Below, in pieces: positions 42,705 through 49,664 of a stretch of DNA of 49,664 nt. This DNA comes from an uncultured Chthonomonas sp. (GTDB taxonomy: Bacteria > Armatimonadota > Chthonomonadetes > Chthonomonadales > Chthonomonadaceae): NCBI GenBank assembly GCA_903859705.1, contig CAIONQ010000066.1, positions 1 through 49,664 on the forward strand, given 5' to 3'. Each line of letters begins with the position of its first letter. Position 1 is the first letter of the stretch. The position numbers and the translations under genes are program-made. The notes below the pieces were generated by a model. The model searched no databases, was not told where the DNA came from, and worked only from the letters and a program-made list of their open reading frames with translations.

Positions 42705-44435
42705 CTACTTCTTTTTCTCGGGCATAATAATGGGCGAATTATCTGGCACACCATTTTTCTCGCCCTTCAATATGGGGCCAATGCTGCTCCACATTCCGGC
42801 GATAAAGTGAACCAGCTGCTGGCGTTTTAGAGTTTCTGCAACCCCCTGATTTTGTGGAATAAAACGCAGGAAGTAAGAGGGCTGGCCAGCATCTCCAAAC
42901 ACCATCTGATGCATGATGGCATTCCTGATCTGGAACTTATCCTGCAAGATCTTGCCTTCTACCACATAGCAGAACATGAACTGGTTACGGGCTGAATCCC
43001 CTGGAATATTATAAGTGGATTCTTGCACCTTAACTGGCCCCAGTGGCGTGGGAAGATCTGGAGTACCAACATCGGTAAGCGCTGCATTGCTGCCAAGCAT
43101 GCAGGAGTGCGGATCGTGGAAAGTCTTTCGGCCAGAGCCAGAAGTCATAAAGAACTGGGAAACGGAACCATCAGATCCTTCATAGATGCGGTTGATTACG
43201 CGTGTTGGGCTCAGCGCCTCGGCAGCTTCATGCGTTAGGCGGTCTACCTGAGGATCCTGCGCATTGGTGGCTGCCTTATAATGCACGCCATCGTAATCAA
43301 ACTCAAACGGCACCTGGAAGGTTGCTATAGGTGGATCTGAGTGAAGCGGCTGGGTAACTGCCTTTTTAAGGCCAATAGCAAGCAGAATCACCAGGTTGAG
43401 CGTAACCATATACGGCATGGCACGCTTCAAAAATTTCTCAGATGGCCGCCAGGTGAGCAGTTCCTGCCACCATTCTGGATCTGGAGTTTTGCCCTTTTTG
43501 GCCGCAAACATTGCTGCATCTCTGGCCTCTTCTTCTTCTGTTAGGGGTATGCCCAGGAAGCGTCGGCACTTAAGTACCCGTGAGAAGTTGAAGAGGAACA
43601 AGAAGGCAAGCGTTAACACTATAAAGCCGCTGTAATCGTGAAACACTGCGGCAGCCTGCTTACTGATAAGCTCACCAACAATGCCAATAAAAGCAATGCG
43701 CAGGCCGTTGATAAACAGGCTGAGTGGCATAGTAACCACAAACAGCGTAACGCGTTTCCACAGCTCGCCCTCTACAAGGTAGCTATATGCGGCCGTGAAG
43801 GTCATAAGCGATATAAGCGTTTTGAAGCCGCTGCAAGGCAATTCCACAGCCATGGAGTAGGTTTCCATTTTTATGGTCGTGCCTTCACAAACGCTCTTAA
43901 GCTGTATAAGGTTAAGCATTGCAGTTGCAAGCTGTGCCGATTTTACTTGAATTGGAAACGCAATTCCGTTGATGATCTGATCTGGCAGAAGCGGCATCAT
44001 CATGATGAGAAACATCAGCGGAAACACTATTATGCGTGTTTTCTTCATGCCGAGCACAAGGGCAGAGAAACCAAGAATAACAAAGAGCACAGAAAACGAT
44101 TTCACAGCCACAACATCCAGCCGCTGTGCCATGAGAAATATGAACATACCAAATAGCAGAATGCCTGCTCCCAGCCAGGAGGGGGTATGTTCGGCGGTAT
44201 CAACACGCTTGCGGTTTTGCCACACCATCGCTGCCGCAAAAAATGGCACAAACATGGCATGGGCATAGAAACTTCCCGGCGCTGTCCATTCATCCCACCA
44301 GGATTGCATGGTTTCACGGTACAGCACACAAAGTAGCACCATTGCAAACATCAATGGTGCAAGCAGTTTCCAGTTCGTTGGCTGTTTATCGGGGATAGCT
44401 GTCATATTGAGTATGGTTGGATTCAAAGCGATCAT
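42705..44435 (-). CDS. Exosortase fused to an EpsI-type domain
   Basis: 576 residues. The N-terminal ~290 residues hold eight or so membrane helices with the exosortase catalytic triad: Cys201 in LPCSGFKTL, Arg246 in NGLRIAFIG, His266 in FHDYSGF. After a linker and another helix near 325, a periplasmic EpsI-like domain of about 210 residues follows, containing KTFHDPHSCMLGSN. Exosortases process PEP-CTERM-type sorting signals and sit in exopolysaccharide loci. No protein with such a C-terminal signal is encoded in this window. The start is uncertain: ATG 44435 or ATG 44405, neither with a ribosome-binding site. Confidence 0.88.
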   Translation of the reverse strand: MIALNPTILNMTAIPDKQPTNWKLLAPLMFAMVLLCVLYRETMQSWWDEWTAPGSFYAHAMFVPFFAAAMVWQNRKRVDTAEHTPSWLGAGILLFGMFIFLMAQRLDVVAVKSFSVLFVILGFSALVLGMKKTRIIVFPLMFLIMMMPLLPDQIINGIAFPIQVKSAQLATAMLNLIQLKSVCEGTTIKMETYSMAVELPCSGFKTLISLMTFTAAYSYLVEGELWKRVTLFVVTMPLSLFINGLRIAFIGIVGELISKQAAAVFHDYSGFIVLTLAFLFLFNFSRVLKCRRFLGIPLTEEEEARDAAMFAAKKGKTPDPEWWQELLTWRPSEKFLKRAMPYMVTLNLVILLAIGLKKAVTQPLHSDPPIATFQVPFEFDYDGVHYKAATNAQDPQVDRLTHEAAEALSPTRVINRIYEGSDGSVSQFFMTSGSGRKTFHDPHSCMLGSNAALTDVGTPDLPTPLGPVKVQESTYNIPGDSARNQFMFCYVVEGKILQDKFQIRNAIMHQMVFGDAGQPSYFLRFIPQNQGVAETLKRQQLVHFIAGMWSSIGPILKGEKNGVPDNSPIIMPEKKK

Positions 44436-44461
44436 CCATGATCATTGTTATAGTCAGCCCT

Positions 44462-45409
44462 CTATTTTGCAGTGGTCTGGGCTTTATCAGGGAAGAGTAC
44501 CCGCTCAATGTTGACGCGGTCTGCAGGGTCATCGAACGAAAGGTTAGCCTTGTTCCAGAGCTCAGACATCAGCTCGGTGGAAGGCCGGGCGCGGCGGCGC
44601 GCTACGCTTATTTTGATCTTCTTAAGTATTGCCGGGTCGGTAAGGTCTGCCCGGTGCCCGGGAATCAGTTCATCAATTCGGATCAGTACTTTGCGGGCAC
44701 CCTGCCTTGCGAGATCTGCAGGCGGATCTTCCACCTTGATGGCTTTCGCTTCCATTTTGAACAGCGAGGCATTGTAATCTGTACCGAACGGCTGTGCGAA
44801 TGTAAAGCGGTAGTTATCGCCAAGAAAAACAACCTCACGGGGGTAGTTTTCCATGATTTTAGCCGGGCTAAAGGGTGGGTTTTGTGAAACTAGCATCCGG
44901 CGGATGTCTTCTACTCTGGCATCTGCCAGCACCACCGCAACGGAGCACTTGGCTTTGTTGGGCGTATCGTACAGGCCGTGATTCTGCTGGTACTCGGTTC
45001 GCACCTCATCCTCAGTAACCTCGGTGCCACGGGTAAGAAGTCTGTCTTCTTCCAGCTGAATCTTAATTTCAGCCTTGGCCTCGTCTGCAAGCCATGGCGC
45101 GCGCATCAGGCGCTGAGCATACGTCCAGTTAAGCTCTTTCTGGTTTTCAAACTGCTCTGTTACTTCGGCTTCAGTAGGTTCTACGCCTTGCTTTTTTGCC
45201 GCCTGCTCCAACAGCACGCGAGCAACAAGGTTGGCTTTGTATTGTGGGCCAAATTGAAGCTCCAGCGCCCGATTCATATCATTTCTGGAAACTGAGACGC
45301 CGTTAACCTGTAAGATTGCTCTGCGGCCCCTTATCTTTACGAGGAGAACGGCATTTAGCAGCACGGATACAGCAATAACAACGCCAAGAAGGGGTTTGAC
45401 AGCCCTCAT
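44462..45409 (-). CDS. SurA N-terminal-like chaperone/peptidyl-prolyl isomerase-type protein
   Basis: 315 residues. One N-terminal membrane helix (about 7-25) precedes a SurA/PrsA-like helical region: ILQVNGVSVSRNDMNRALEL, VARVLLEQAAKKQGVEPTEA and later VTEDEVRTEYQQNHG. The parvulin catalytic domain is degenerate or very short (KAKCSVAVVLADARVEDI), so it may act as a chaperone only. It probably helps fold exported proteins of the exosortase system. AGGAAGAG precedes the ATG, which overlaps the upstream glycosyltransferase stop by four bases. Confidence 0.7.
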   Translation of the reverse strand: MRAVKPLLGVVIAVSVLLNAVLLVKIRGRRAILQVNGVSVSRNDMNRALELQFGPQYKANLVARVLLEQAAKKQGVEPTEAEVTEQFENQKELNWTYAQRLMRAPWLADEAKAEIKIQLEEDRLLTRGTEVTEDEVRTEYQQNHGLYDTPNKAKCSVAVVLADARVEDIRRMLVSQNPPFSPAKIMENYPREVVFLGDNYRFTFAQPFGTDYNASLFKMEAKAIKVEDPPADLARQGARKVLIRIDELIPGHRADLTDPAILKKIKISVARRRARPSTELMSELWNKANLSFDDPADRVNIERVLFPDKAQTTAK

Positions 45410-46566
45410 GAACTCTTCCTTTCTGCTGAAGCCGAGTCGTTGCCGGCGGCAGCAGTTTTCGGCAAATAGGTATCTGGTTTAACGAGTGCAGTCATTGTTT
45501 CCGCAATCCGGGTGGCCCAGCCGTCCAGCGTCATACCAGGGGTATTGAGCAGAGTTTCGCGGCCGCGATCGCCCATGCGCTTTGCCTCTGATGGGTTTTC
45601 CAGCAGGCGGGAAATGGCACTTCGTAACGCGTTTGCATCACCTGCCGGTGTTAACAGGCAGTTCTCCTCATTTATCAAGCCTGGTGCCATGCCATCTGTT
45701 TGTGTGGTAATCACGGGCCGGCCCATGGCCATGGCCTCCAGAATAACCGTGATTCCGGCCTGAAAATCGTTTTGTTTTAGCGGCACCACAACTATTGCGG
45801 ACTCGCTGTACAGTGTGCGGAGTTCCGCATAGCCATACTGCTTTACGCAAACATTGGGGGGCAGTGTTACCCCGCCACCTTCAATACCGCTGGATTGGCG
45901 ACTCCATGGGCTGTGTGCACCTATACACACATTAACATGCAGGCCATCCACGGCACGAAGCAGCGTTGCATAATCGCGCCACTCTAACCCCGCGCTGCAG
46001 ATTGTAGGCATGCCCTGTGGCCCACTGTTGCCGGCACTAAGCGGCCTAAAAAAGCGCTGATCAGCGTGGAACGGTATCAGCAACAGCCTGTTTGCATTCA
46101 ACTGCAGCAGATCTGCCGCGACTTTACGCTGTAGTTCGGAGTATACGAAAACGCAGTGTATACGGGAACGCGCCGCACGTAACAGCAAACGCTTCTTGCC
46201 CGCCGAGAGCCTGTGTCCGATCATCGCATGTACGGGAGATCTGTCAGAAAGGCGAAACAGCAGTGCAAGAGGGATACCGATGTTCTCGGCATTAGAGAAC
46301 ATTATATCATAGTCTTTCCTCCGAGCGTAAGCCAGCAGCGCCAGAGCCCCACAGTTGCTGAAGCGTAATAACAGGCTAACAAGCAACGGCAGCGAGTTGC
46401 CCTCCAGCGCACTCATATCTAAAATATCCGCATTTAACCTGGTTTGCAGGGCATAGAAATCAGCCTGTGGCCTAAGATCATTCGCAGTTAGCGTGCTGGT
46501 ATTGGGCAATATCTTACTGGGGATAATAAGTAAGCTACGAATTGGCACTCCTGGCTGCTCAGGCAT
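45406..46566 (-). CDS. GT4-family glycosyltransferase
   Basis: 386 residues from ATG 46566, which overlaps the end of the preceding glycosyltransferase by eight bases; an upstream in-frame ATG at 46620 would overlap more deeply. It is GT-B-like with a C-terminal Glycos_transf_1 region: YSESAIVVVPLKQNDFQAG then VILEAMAMGRPVITTQTDG and ENCLLTPAGDANAL. The sugar and acceptor are unknown; the context indicates exopolysaccharide assembly on the cytoplasmic face. The C-terminus is Ser/Ala-rich. Confidence 0.85.
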   Translation of the reverse strand: MPEQPGVPIRSLLIIPSKILPNTSTLTANDLRPQADFYALQTRLNADILDMSALEGNSLPLLVSLLLRFSNCGALALLAYARRKDYDIMFSNAENIGIPLALLFRLSDRSPVHAMIGHRLSAGKKRLLLRAARSRIHCVFVYSELQRKVAADLLQLNANRLLLIPFHADQRFFRPLSAGNSGPQGMPTICSAGLEWRDYATLLRAVDGLHVNVCIGAHSPWSRQSSGIEGGGVTLPPNVCVKQYGYAELRTLYSESAIVVVPLKQNDFQAGITVILEAMAMGRPVITTQTDGMAPGLINEENCLLTPAGDANALRSAISRLLENPSEAKRMGDRGRETLLNTPGMTLDGWATRIAETMTALVKPDTYLPKTAAAGNDSASAERKSS

Positions 46567-47659
46567 TGTGTGCCTCCTGCAGGCTGGCAAGTATGGCCCG
46601 GAAGGATCGCAGCGAATCAAAGTGTTGAACAGCTGCTAACCTGCTGCTGGCTCCATGCTCAAGCCTTAAGGCAGGTTCCGCTATATAGGTACCTATAGCC
46701 CGCTCCAGCGCCGATGCATCACGCGGGTTAACCAGGGTGCCATTTTTGCCCGGCACTGCGGCTTCATTTATTGCCCCAACACATGTGGCCACTATCGGTA
46801 GCCCACAGGCCATCGCCTCTAAAATAGCAAGTGGCAGGCAATCTCCCAGGCTTGGAAGCACAAAGATATCGGCGGCCCGGTATAACGCAAGCATTGCCTC
46901 GCTGCCCGGCATGGCATTTGTATGAATATGTACGCCAGGTAAAGATGCTTCTGATGGTGGTGTTGGGCAAACCAGGTTAAGTTCACAATCCAATCCACTT
47001 CCACGCAAATTTGCAAATGCCTGCAGCAGTTCAACTCCACCCTTACGCTTAAAATCGCCACCAACAAATAACAGTTGAACTGGCCCGGTTCTGCCGGTTC
47101 TATTGGTTGCCACAAATAGCGAGGTATCCACCCCCGGGGGGATCACCCGGATTCTTCCCGGATCTATGCCATAACTGGCAATAAGGGAGTTGGCTGCCCA
47201 TTGGCTCCAGCAAACCAGGTACTTTGCAGAAGTAAGGGTGCGTCGCAGCACAAGTTTTTTTACGCGTTCGGCAATGCCACTGGTTGGCATCTGGCCATAC
47301 TCGCTGCCCATCTCATCAATATTCTCAGGGGTGGCATCCAGCGATATAACGGTAGGTATCCGCCGCATCCATGGTTTGCATAGCTGTGAAATGGTTTGCG
47401 TATGTATAAACAGGGCATCTGGGGCAGGGTTGGTAACAAGCTCAGCCGTAAGCAGGCTGCGGGCGCGCAGGCTGCCTCTTAATGTCCAATTGCTGCGTGC
47501 ACCGGGCAGCTGATCATATCCATCCGGTGCTGAGAACGGTACTGGCAGCCACCTGCACTGGATATCGGCAAATTCTGGAGTTGATGAAAGCCGTTGCAGC
47601 GTGTTTGCGTGCACCACGTGCCCAAGGGTCTGTTCCATTAAGAATGCGTATCGGGGCAT
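46559..47659 (-). CDS. GT4-family glycosyltransferase
   Basis: 366 residues, GT-B fold. Clear C-terminal signatures are QLLFVGGDFKRKGGVELLQA, YRAADIFVLPSLGDCLPLA and ILEAMACGLPIVATCVGAIN, with the donor-binding glutamates. The N-terminal half (LMEQTLGHVVHANTLQRL) is the acceptor side. AGGA lies seven bases before the ATG. It is the second gene of the cluster, 23 bases behind the WecG-like gene. Confidence 0.9.
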   Translation of the reverse strand: MPRYAFLMEQTLGHVVHANTLQRLSSTPEFADIQCRWLPVPFSAPDGYDQLPGARSNWTLRGSLRARSLLTAELVTNPAPDALFIHTQTISQLCKPWMRRIPTVISLDATPENIDEMGSEYGQMPTSGIAERVKKLVLRRTLTSAKYLVCWSQWAANSLIASYGIDPGRIRVIPPGVDTSLFVATNRTGRTGPVQLLFVGGDFKRKGGVELLQAFANLRGSGLDCELNLVCPTPPSEASLPGVHIHTNAMPGSEAMLALYRAADIFVLPSLGDCLPLAILEAMACGLPIVATCVGAINEAAVPGKNGTLVNPRDASALERAIGTYIAEPALRLEHGASSRLAAVQHFDSLRSFRAILASLQEAHNA

Positions 47660-47682
47660 CTGTATCCTGCAGCGCGGCGCTG

Positions 47683-48900
47683 TCAGCCTCGTATCGGGTC
47701 TCCAGCACGGTTGCTTCCCAGCCGGGTAGATTGCACCGCGTTGTGGGGCAATGAGGGGGAGTTAATATCCACTGGCAGCCGCATCAGTGTCATCAGTGCG
47801 CCGGGTGTATCGCTTAAAACAATATCTATTCCCATATCACGCAGCGATGCATCCAGCAGAAGAAGTGAGCCAGCAGCCTCGGCATCAGCACTGCCTATGC
47901 CAGCCAGGTTTATAGTGATGCGCCTTGCAGAATCCGCAGGAAAATCTGTTGCTGCCTGCATGGCAACCCGATTCAAATCCCGCATTGTTGCAGCGGTAAG
48001 CGGTCCAACTGCCTTTATGTGAATTGCCACCCCACCTTCAAACCCGTCATCGTCTGTAAGTGTAAGATTAAGCTGCGTACCTGGAGTGATGAGGCGTGCG
48101 GATGCAAGGCGTTCCTCGCGCACTGCGCGGCTAAACTGTCGAAAATCCCGGCTATATCGTGCCCACAGACGTCGGGGATTTAGTGCCAGCCGGTGAAACC
48201 ACTCCAGCCCGCAGTGCTGCATCCATAAGGGGGCGCGCCGCACATCTCCAGCCAAAAAATCGAATGTGCCGCCAACACCCATACACACCGGTACATTGCC
48301 CAGCGCTGCCCGGTTACGGTAAATCCATTTTTCTTGTTTCGGGTTACCAAAGGCTACCAGCAGAATATCCGGCCTGGCCGCGCGGATTGCAGCCAGAATG
48401 CGCGGCGTATCAAGCGAATCGAGATCGGCCATAGGTGGGGCAAGCCTGCCCACAATCTTAATACCAGGGGCCACCAACTCTAACCTCCGGGCGGCGCGGT
48501 GCAGAGTTGCTTCCTGGGCACCCAGCATAAACAGGCGGTAACCACGCTTTGCTGCCAGAGATGCAATATCCGGAACAATATCCGCACCGGTTACGCGCTC
48601 CGGAATATATGAACCCACCAGCCTGGCAGCCCATACTACAGGCATCCCGTCCGCAGTAACCATATCCGAATGCCGAAGTATGTGGGTTAACTCGGGATCT
48701 GATAGCGCATTTACAAGAAAATCTGTATTTGCAGTGGCAACCTGGTGAAACCGGCGCGACTTAACAAACGAATCAATCTTATTCACAGCCTCAGCCCGGC
48801 TCAGGCGGTCAATTGGGGTGCCGGCGATGCAAACTGTGTTTCTGTGTGGCATTTCAGAGGCGCCTGGGCTTTCGTATTCTCTGGGCGAAACGGCAGACAT
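47683..48900 (-). CDS. WecG/TagA/CpsF glycosyltransferase fused to a STAS-like domain
   Basis: 405 residues; the ordinary family length is about 240-260. Residues ~20-265 are the GT26 enzyme: TANTDFLVNAL, TADGMPVVWAARL (Asp84), PERVTGADIV, LVAFGNPKQEKW and GVGGTFDFLAG. These enzymes add a sugar such as ManNAc(A) to a lipid-linked intermediate. Residues ~290-380 form an alternating beta/alpha domain (VAIHIKAVGPLTAATMRDL, ITINLAGIGSADAEAAGSLL) resembling a STAS anti-sigma-antagonist fold. The start may be ATG 48852 instead, because a TATAAT box (48899-48904) overlaps ATG 48900. It is the first gene of the exopolysaccharide cluster. Confidence 0.87.
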   Translation of the reverse strand: MSAVSPREYESPGASEMPHRNTVCIAGTPIDRLSRAEAVNKIDSFVKSRRFHQVATANTDFLVNALSDPELTHILRHSDMVTADGMPVVWAARLVGSYIPERVTGADIVPDIASLAAKRGYRLFMLGAQEATLHRAARRLELVAPGIKIVGRLAPPMADLDSLDTPRILAAIRAARPDILLVAFGNPKQEKWIYRNRAALGNVPVCMGVGGTFDFLAGDVRRAPLWMQHCGLEWFHRLALNPRRLWARYSRDFRQFSRAVREERLASARLITPGTQLNLTLTDDDGFEGGVAIHIKAVGPLTAATMRDLNRVAMQAATDFPADSARRITINLAGIGSADAEAAGSLLLLDASLRDMGIDIVLSDTPGALMTLMRLPVDINSPSLPHNAVQSTRLGSNRAGDPIRG

Positions 48901-49429
48901 TATACAACTCGGGGTAACGGAAGCTATTTAGTAGAACCAGGCAGGGCCGTTTGCCCTAAAGATAACCCTGATTATATGTACGCATGATTATGCCATGTAT
49001 ACACCAGCTATGGAAGCAAAGGCCGGGCTGCAACTAAGGGTGCAGGGAATCCTGTAGGGCGTGCACACAAGAATCAGCTGCTGCGGCCACATAGCGAGCA
49101 CAAACAATTTGTTAAGTTACGCCCATACCACAGGTGGTCTATTAGCCAGCAAGTGCTCAAATTCCCGCACATAAATAGATGCGCGCACGTACGCGAGAGT
49201 AACTGGCTAACCTCCGAGTAAATAACTGCCTTCCCGGAGTGCCAGGAACTGAGCGAATGTTGGATTCTCAACTCGTAAAAACCAAATCCGGCCGATTCAC
49301 AAACTCAACAATCTGTAATTAAATATGAATGAACGAGTACTGCTATCATTAAATAACAAACTGAAGAGTACTTGCAATGCTGGCTTGCTTGATGAGCAAA
49401 CAATCTTCCAACTCTCTTCTCATTTACCC
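48901..49429. other. Intergenic region without recognised genes
   Basis: Over 500 bases upstream of the WecG-like gene. No tRNA, long reading frame or clear repeat was recognised. It probably carries the promoter of the minus-strand cluster near its left end. Confidence 0.4.
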
Positions 49430-49461
49430 TTGACACCCCGGGAATGCTGGAGTACTATACT
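49430..49461 (+). promoter_or_regulatory. Strong promoter near the right end
   Basis: TTGACA (49430-49435), 17 bases, TACTAT (49453-49458); an overlapping TATACT sits at 49456-49461. Transcription would begin near 49465. Confidence 0.7.
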
Positions 49462-49464
49462 GAG

Positions 49465-49567
49465 GCTTTGAGATGAAGGCGCTGAAGTCGAGCGCTGAAG
49501 AGAGTTGAGGAGAGCGGCGGAAGCCGCGAACTGAGATCTCTGAGGTGGTTCAGAGGCGGGGTTTTTT
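49465..49567 (+). ncRNA. Candidate structured leader or small RNA
   Basis: Three successive hairpins follow the promoter: GCGCT/AGCGC (49479-49495), GCGGC-GGAA-GCCGC (49514-49527) and CTCTGA/TCAGAG (49538-49555). A GCGGGG stretch and TTTTTT (49562-49567) come next. The array ends like an attenuator or a short RNA. It matches no family I can name with confidence; a T-box or rRNA leader is possible but not shown. Confidence 0.4.
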
Positions 49568-49664
49568 AATCGAAGCGGACTGGTTATCCCAATGTAGGTA
49601 ACTGCGTTCTGTTTGATCCTTGAGAGTCGCGTGTGACGTTTGATAGAGTTAAACCGAGCATCTG

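Noticed and set aside
49074-49271. Minus-strand 65-codon frame near the right end
   Set aside because: It has no ribosome-binding site and a biased composition rich in Ser, Cys, Leu and Trp; it looks like chance.
49600-49664. Start of 16S rRNA (TTTGATCCTTGAGAG at 49612)
   Set aside because: It diverges from TTTGATCCTGGCTCAG after nine bases and the following sequence does not match 16S; it is at most a leader.

Overview
The window is about 50 kb of gene-dense chromosomal DNA from a diderm bacterium. The evidence is a secretin, an HtrA protease, SurA-like and lipoprotein genes and an exosortase. I cannot assign it firmly. An AroK-AroB fusion, a PASTA kinase, a MalFG-type sugar importer and a type IV pilus-like operon with glycine-rich tails would fit an Armatimonadota-like lineage, but this is a guess. 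I saw no phage, transposon or CRISPR array. The gene content looks like core genome.

Layout. 1-7018: a truncated PilP/GspC-like gene, a cupin, a secreted beta-propeller/phosphoesterase, and a minus-strand trio of envelope genes (small secreted peptide, methyltransferase, membrane sulfatase-like enzyme). 7549-9528: a secreted propeller/helical-toroid protein. 9610-12079, minus strand: queC, htrA and a small membrane protein. 12275-13000: a membrane-anchored tyrosine phosphatase.

13126-20462 is a pilus or type II secretion-like operon: near-consensus promoter, pilM, pilN, pilO, a PilP/GspC-like gene, a short STN-domain protein, a secretin and a strong terminator. All six proteins carry glycine-rich low-complexity segments, which is the most unusual feature of the window.

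20482-30660 is a ten-gene co-directional run: aroKB fusion, small membrane protein, PASTA kinase-like protein with a degenerate DFG motif, rpe, small membrane protein, ribD, ribE, murQ, a DUF1992 protein and miaB, closed by a terminator. 30755-33980 holds a sugar ABC importer without its own ATPase. 34435-36711 holds an orphan FecE/BtuD-type ATPase with an extra C-terminal domain, converging on an ADP-ribosylglycohydrolase. Then come a lipoprotein, trxB, an inositol monophosphatase-like gene and a RelA/SpoT gene.

42705-48900, minus strand, is an exopolysaccharide/exosortase cluster. In transcription order it contains a WecG/TagA glycosyltransferase fused to a STAS-like domain, two GT4 glycosyltransferases, a SurA-like protein and an exosortase-EpsI fusion. 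The last 240 bases hold a strong promoter followed by three stacked hairpins and a U-run, a candidate leader or small RNA whose downstream gene lies outside the window.
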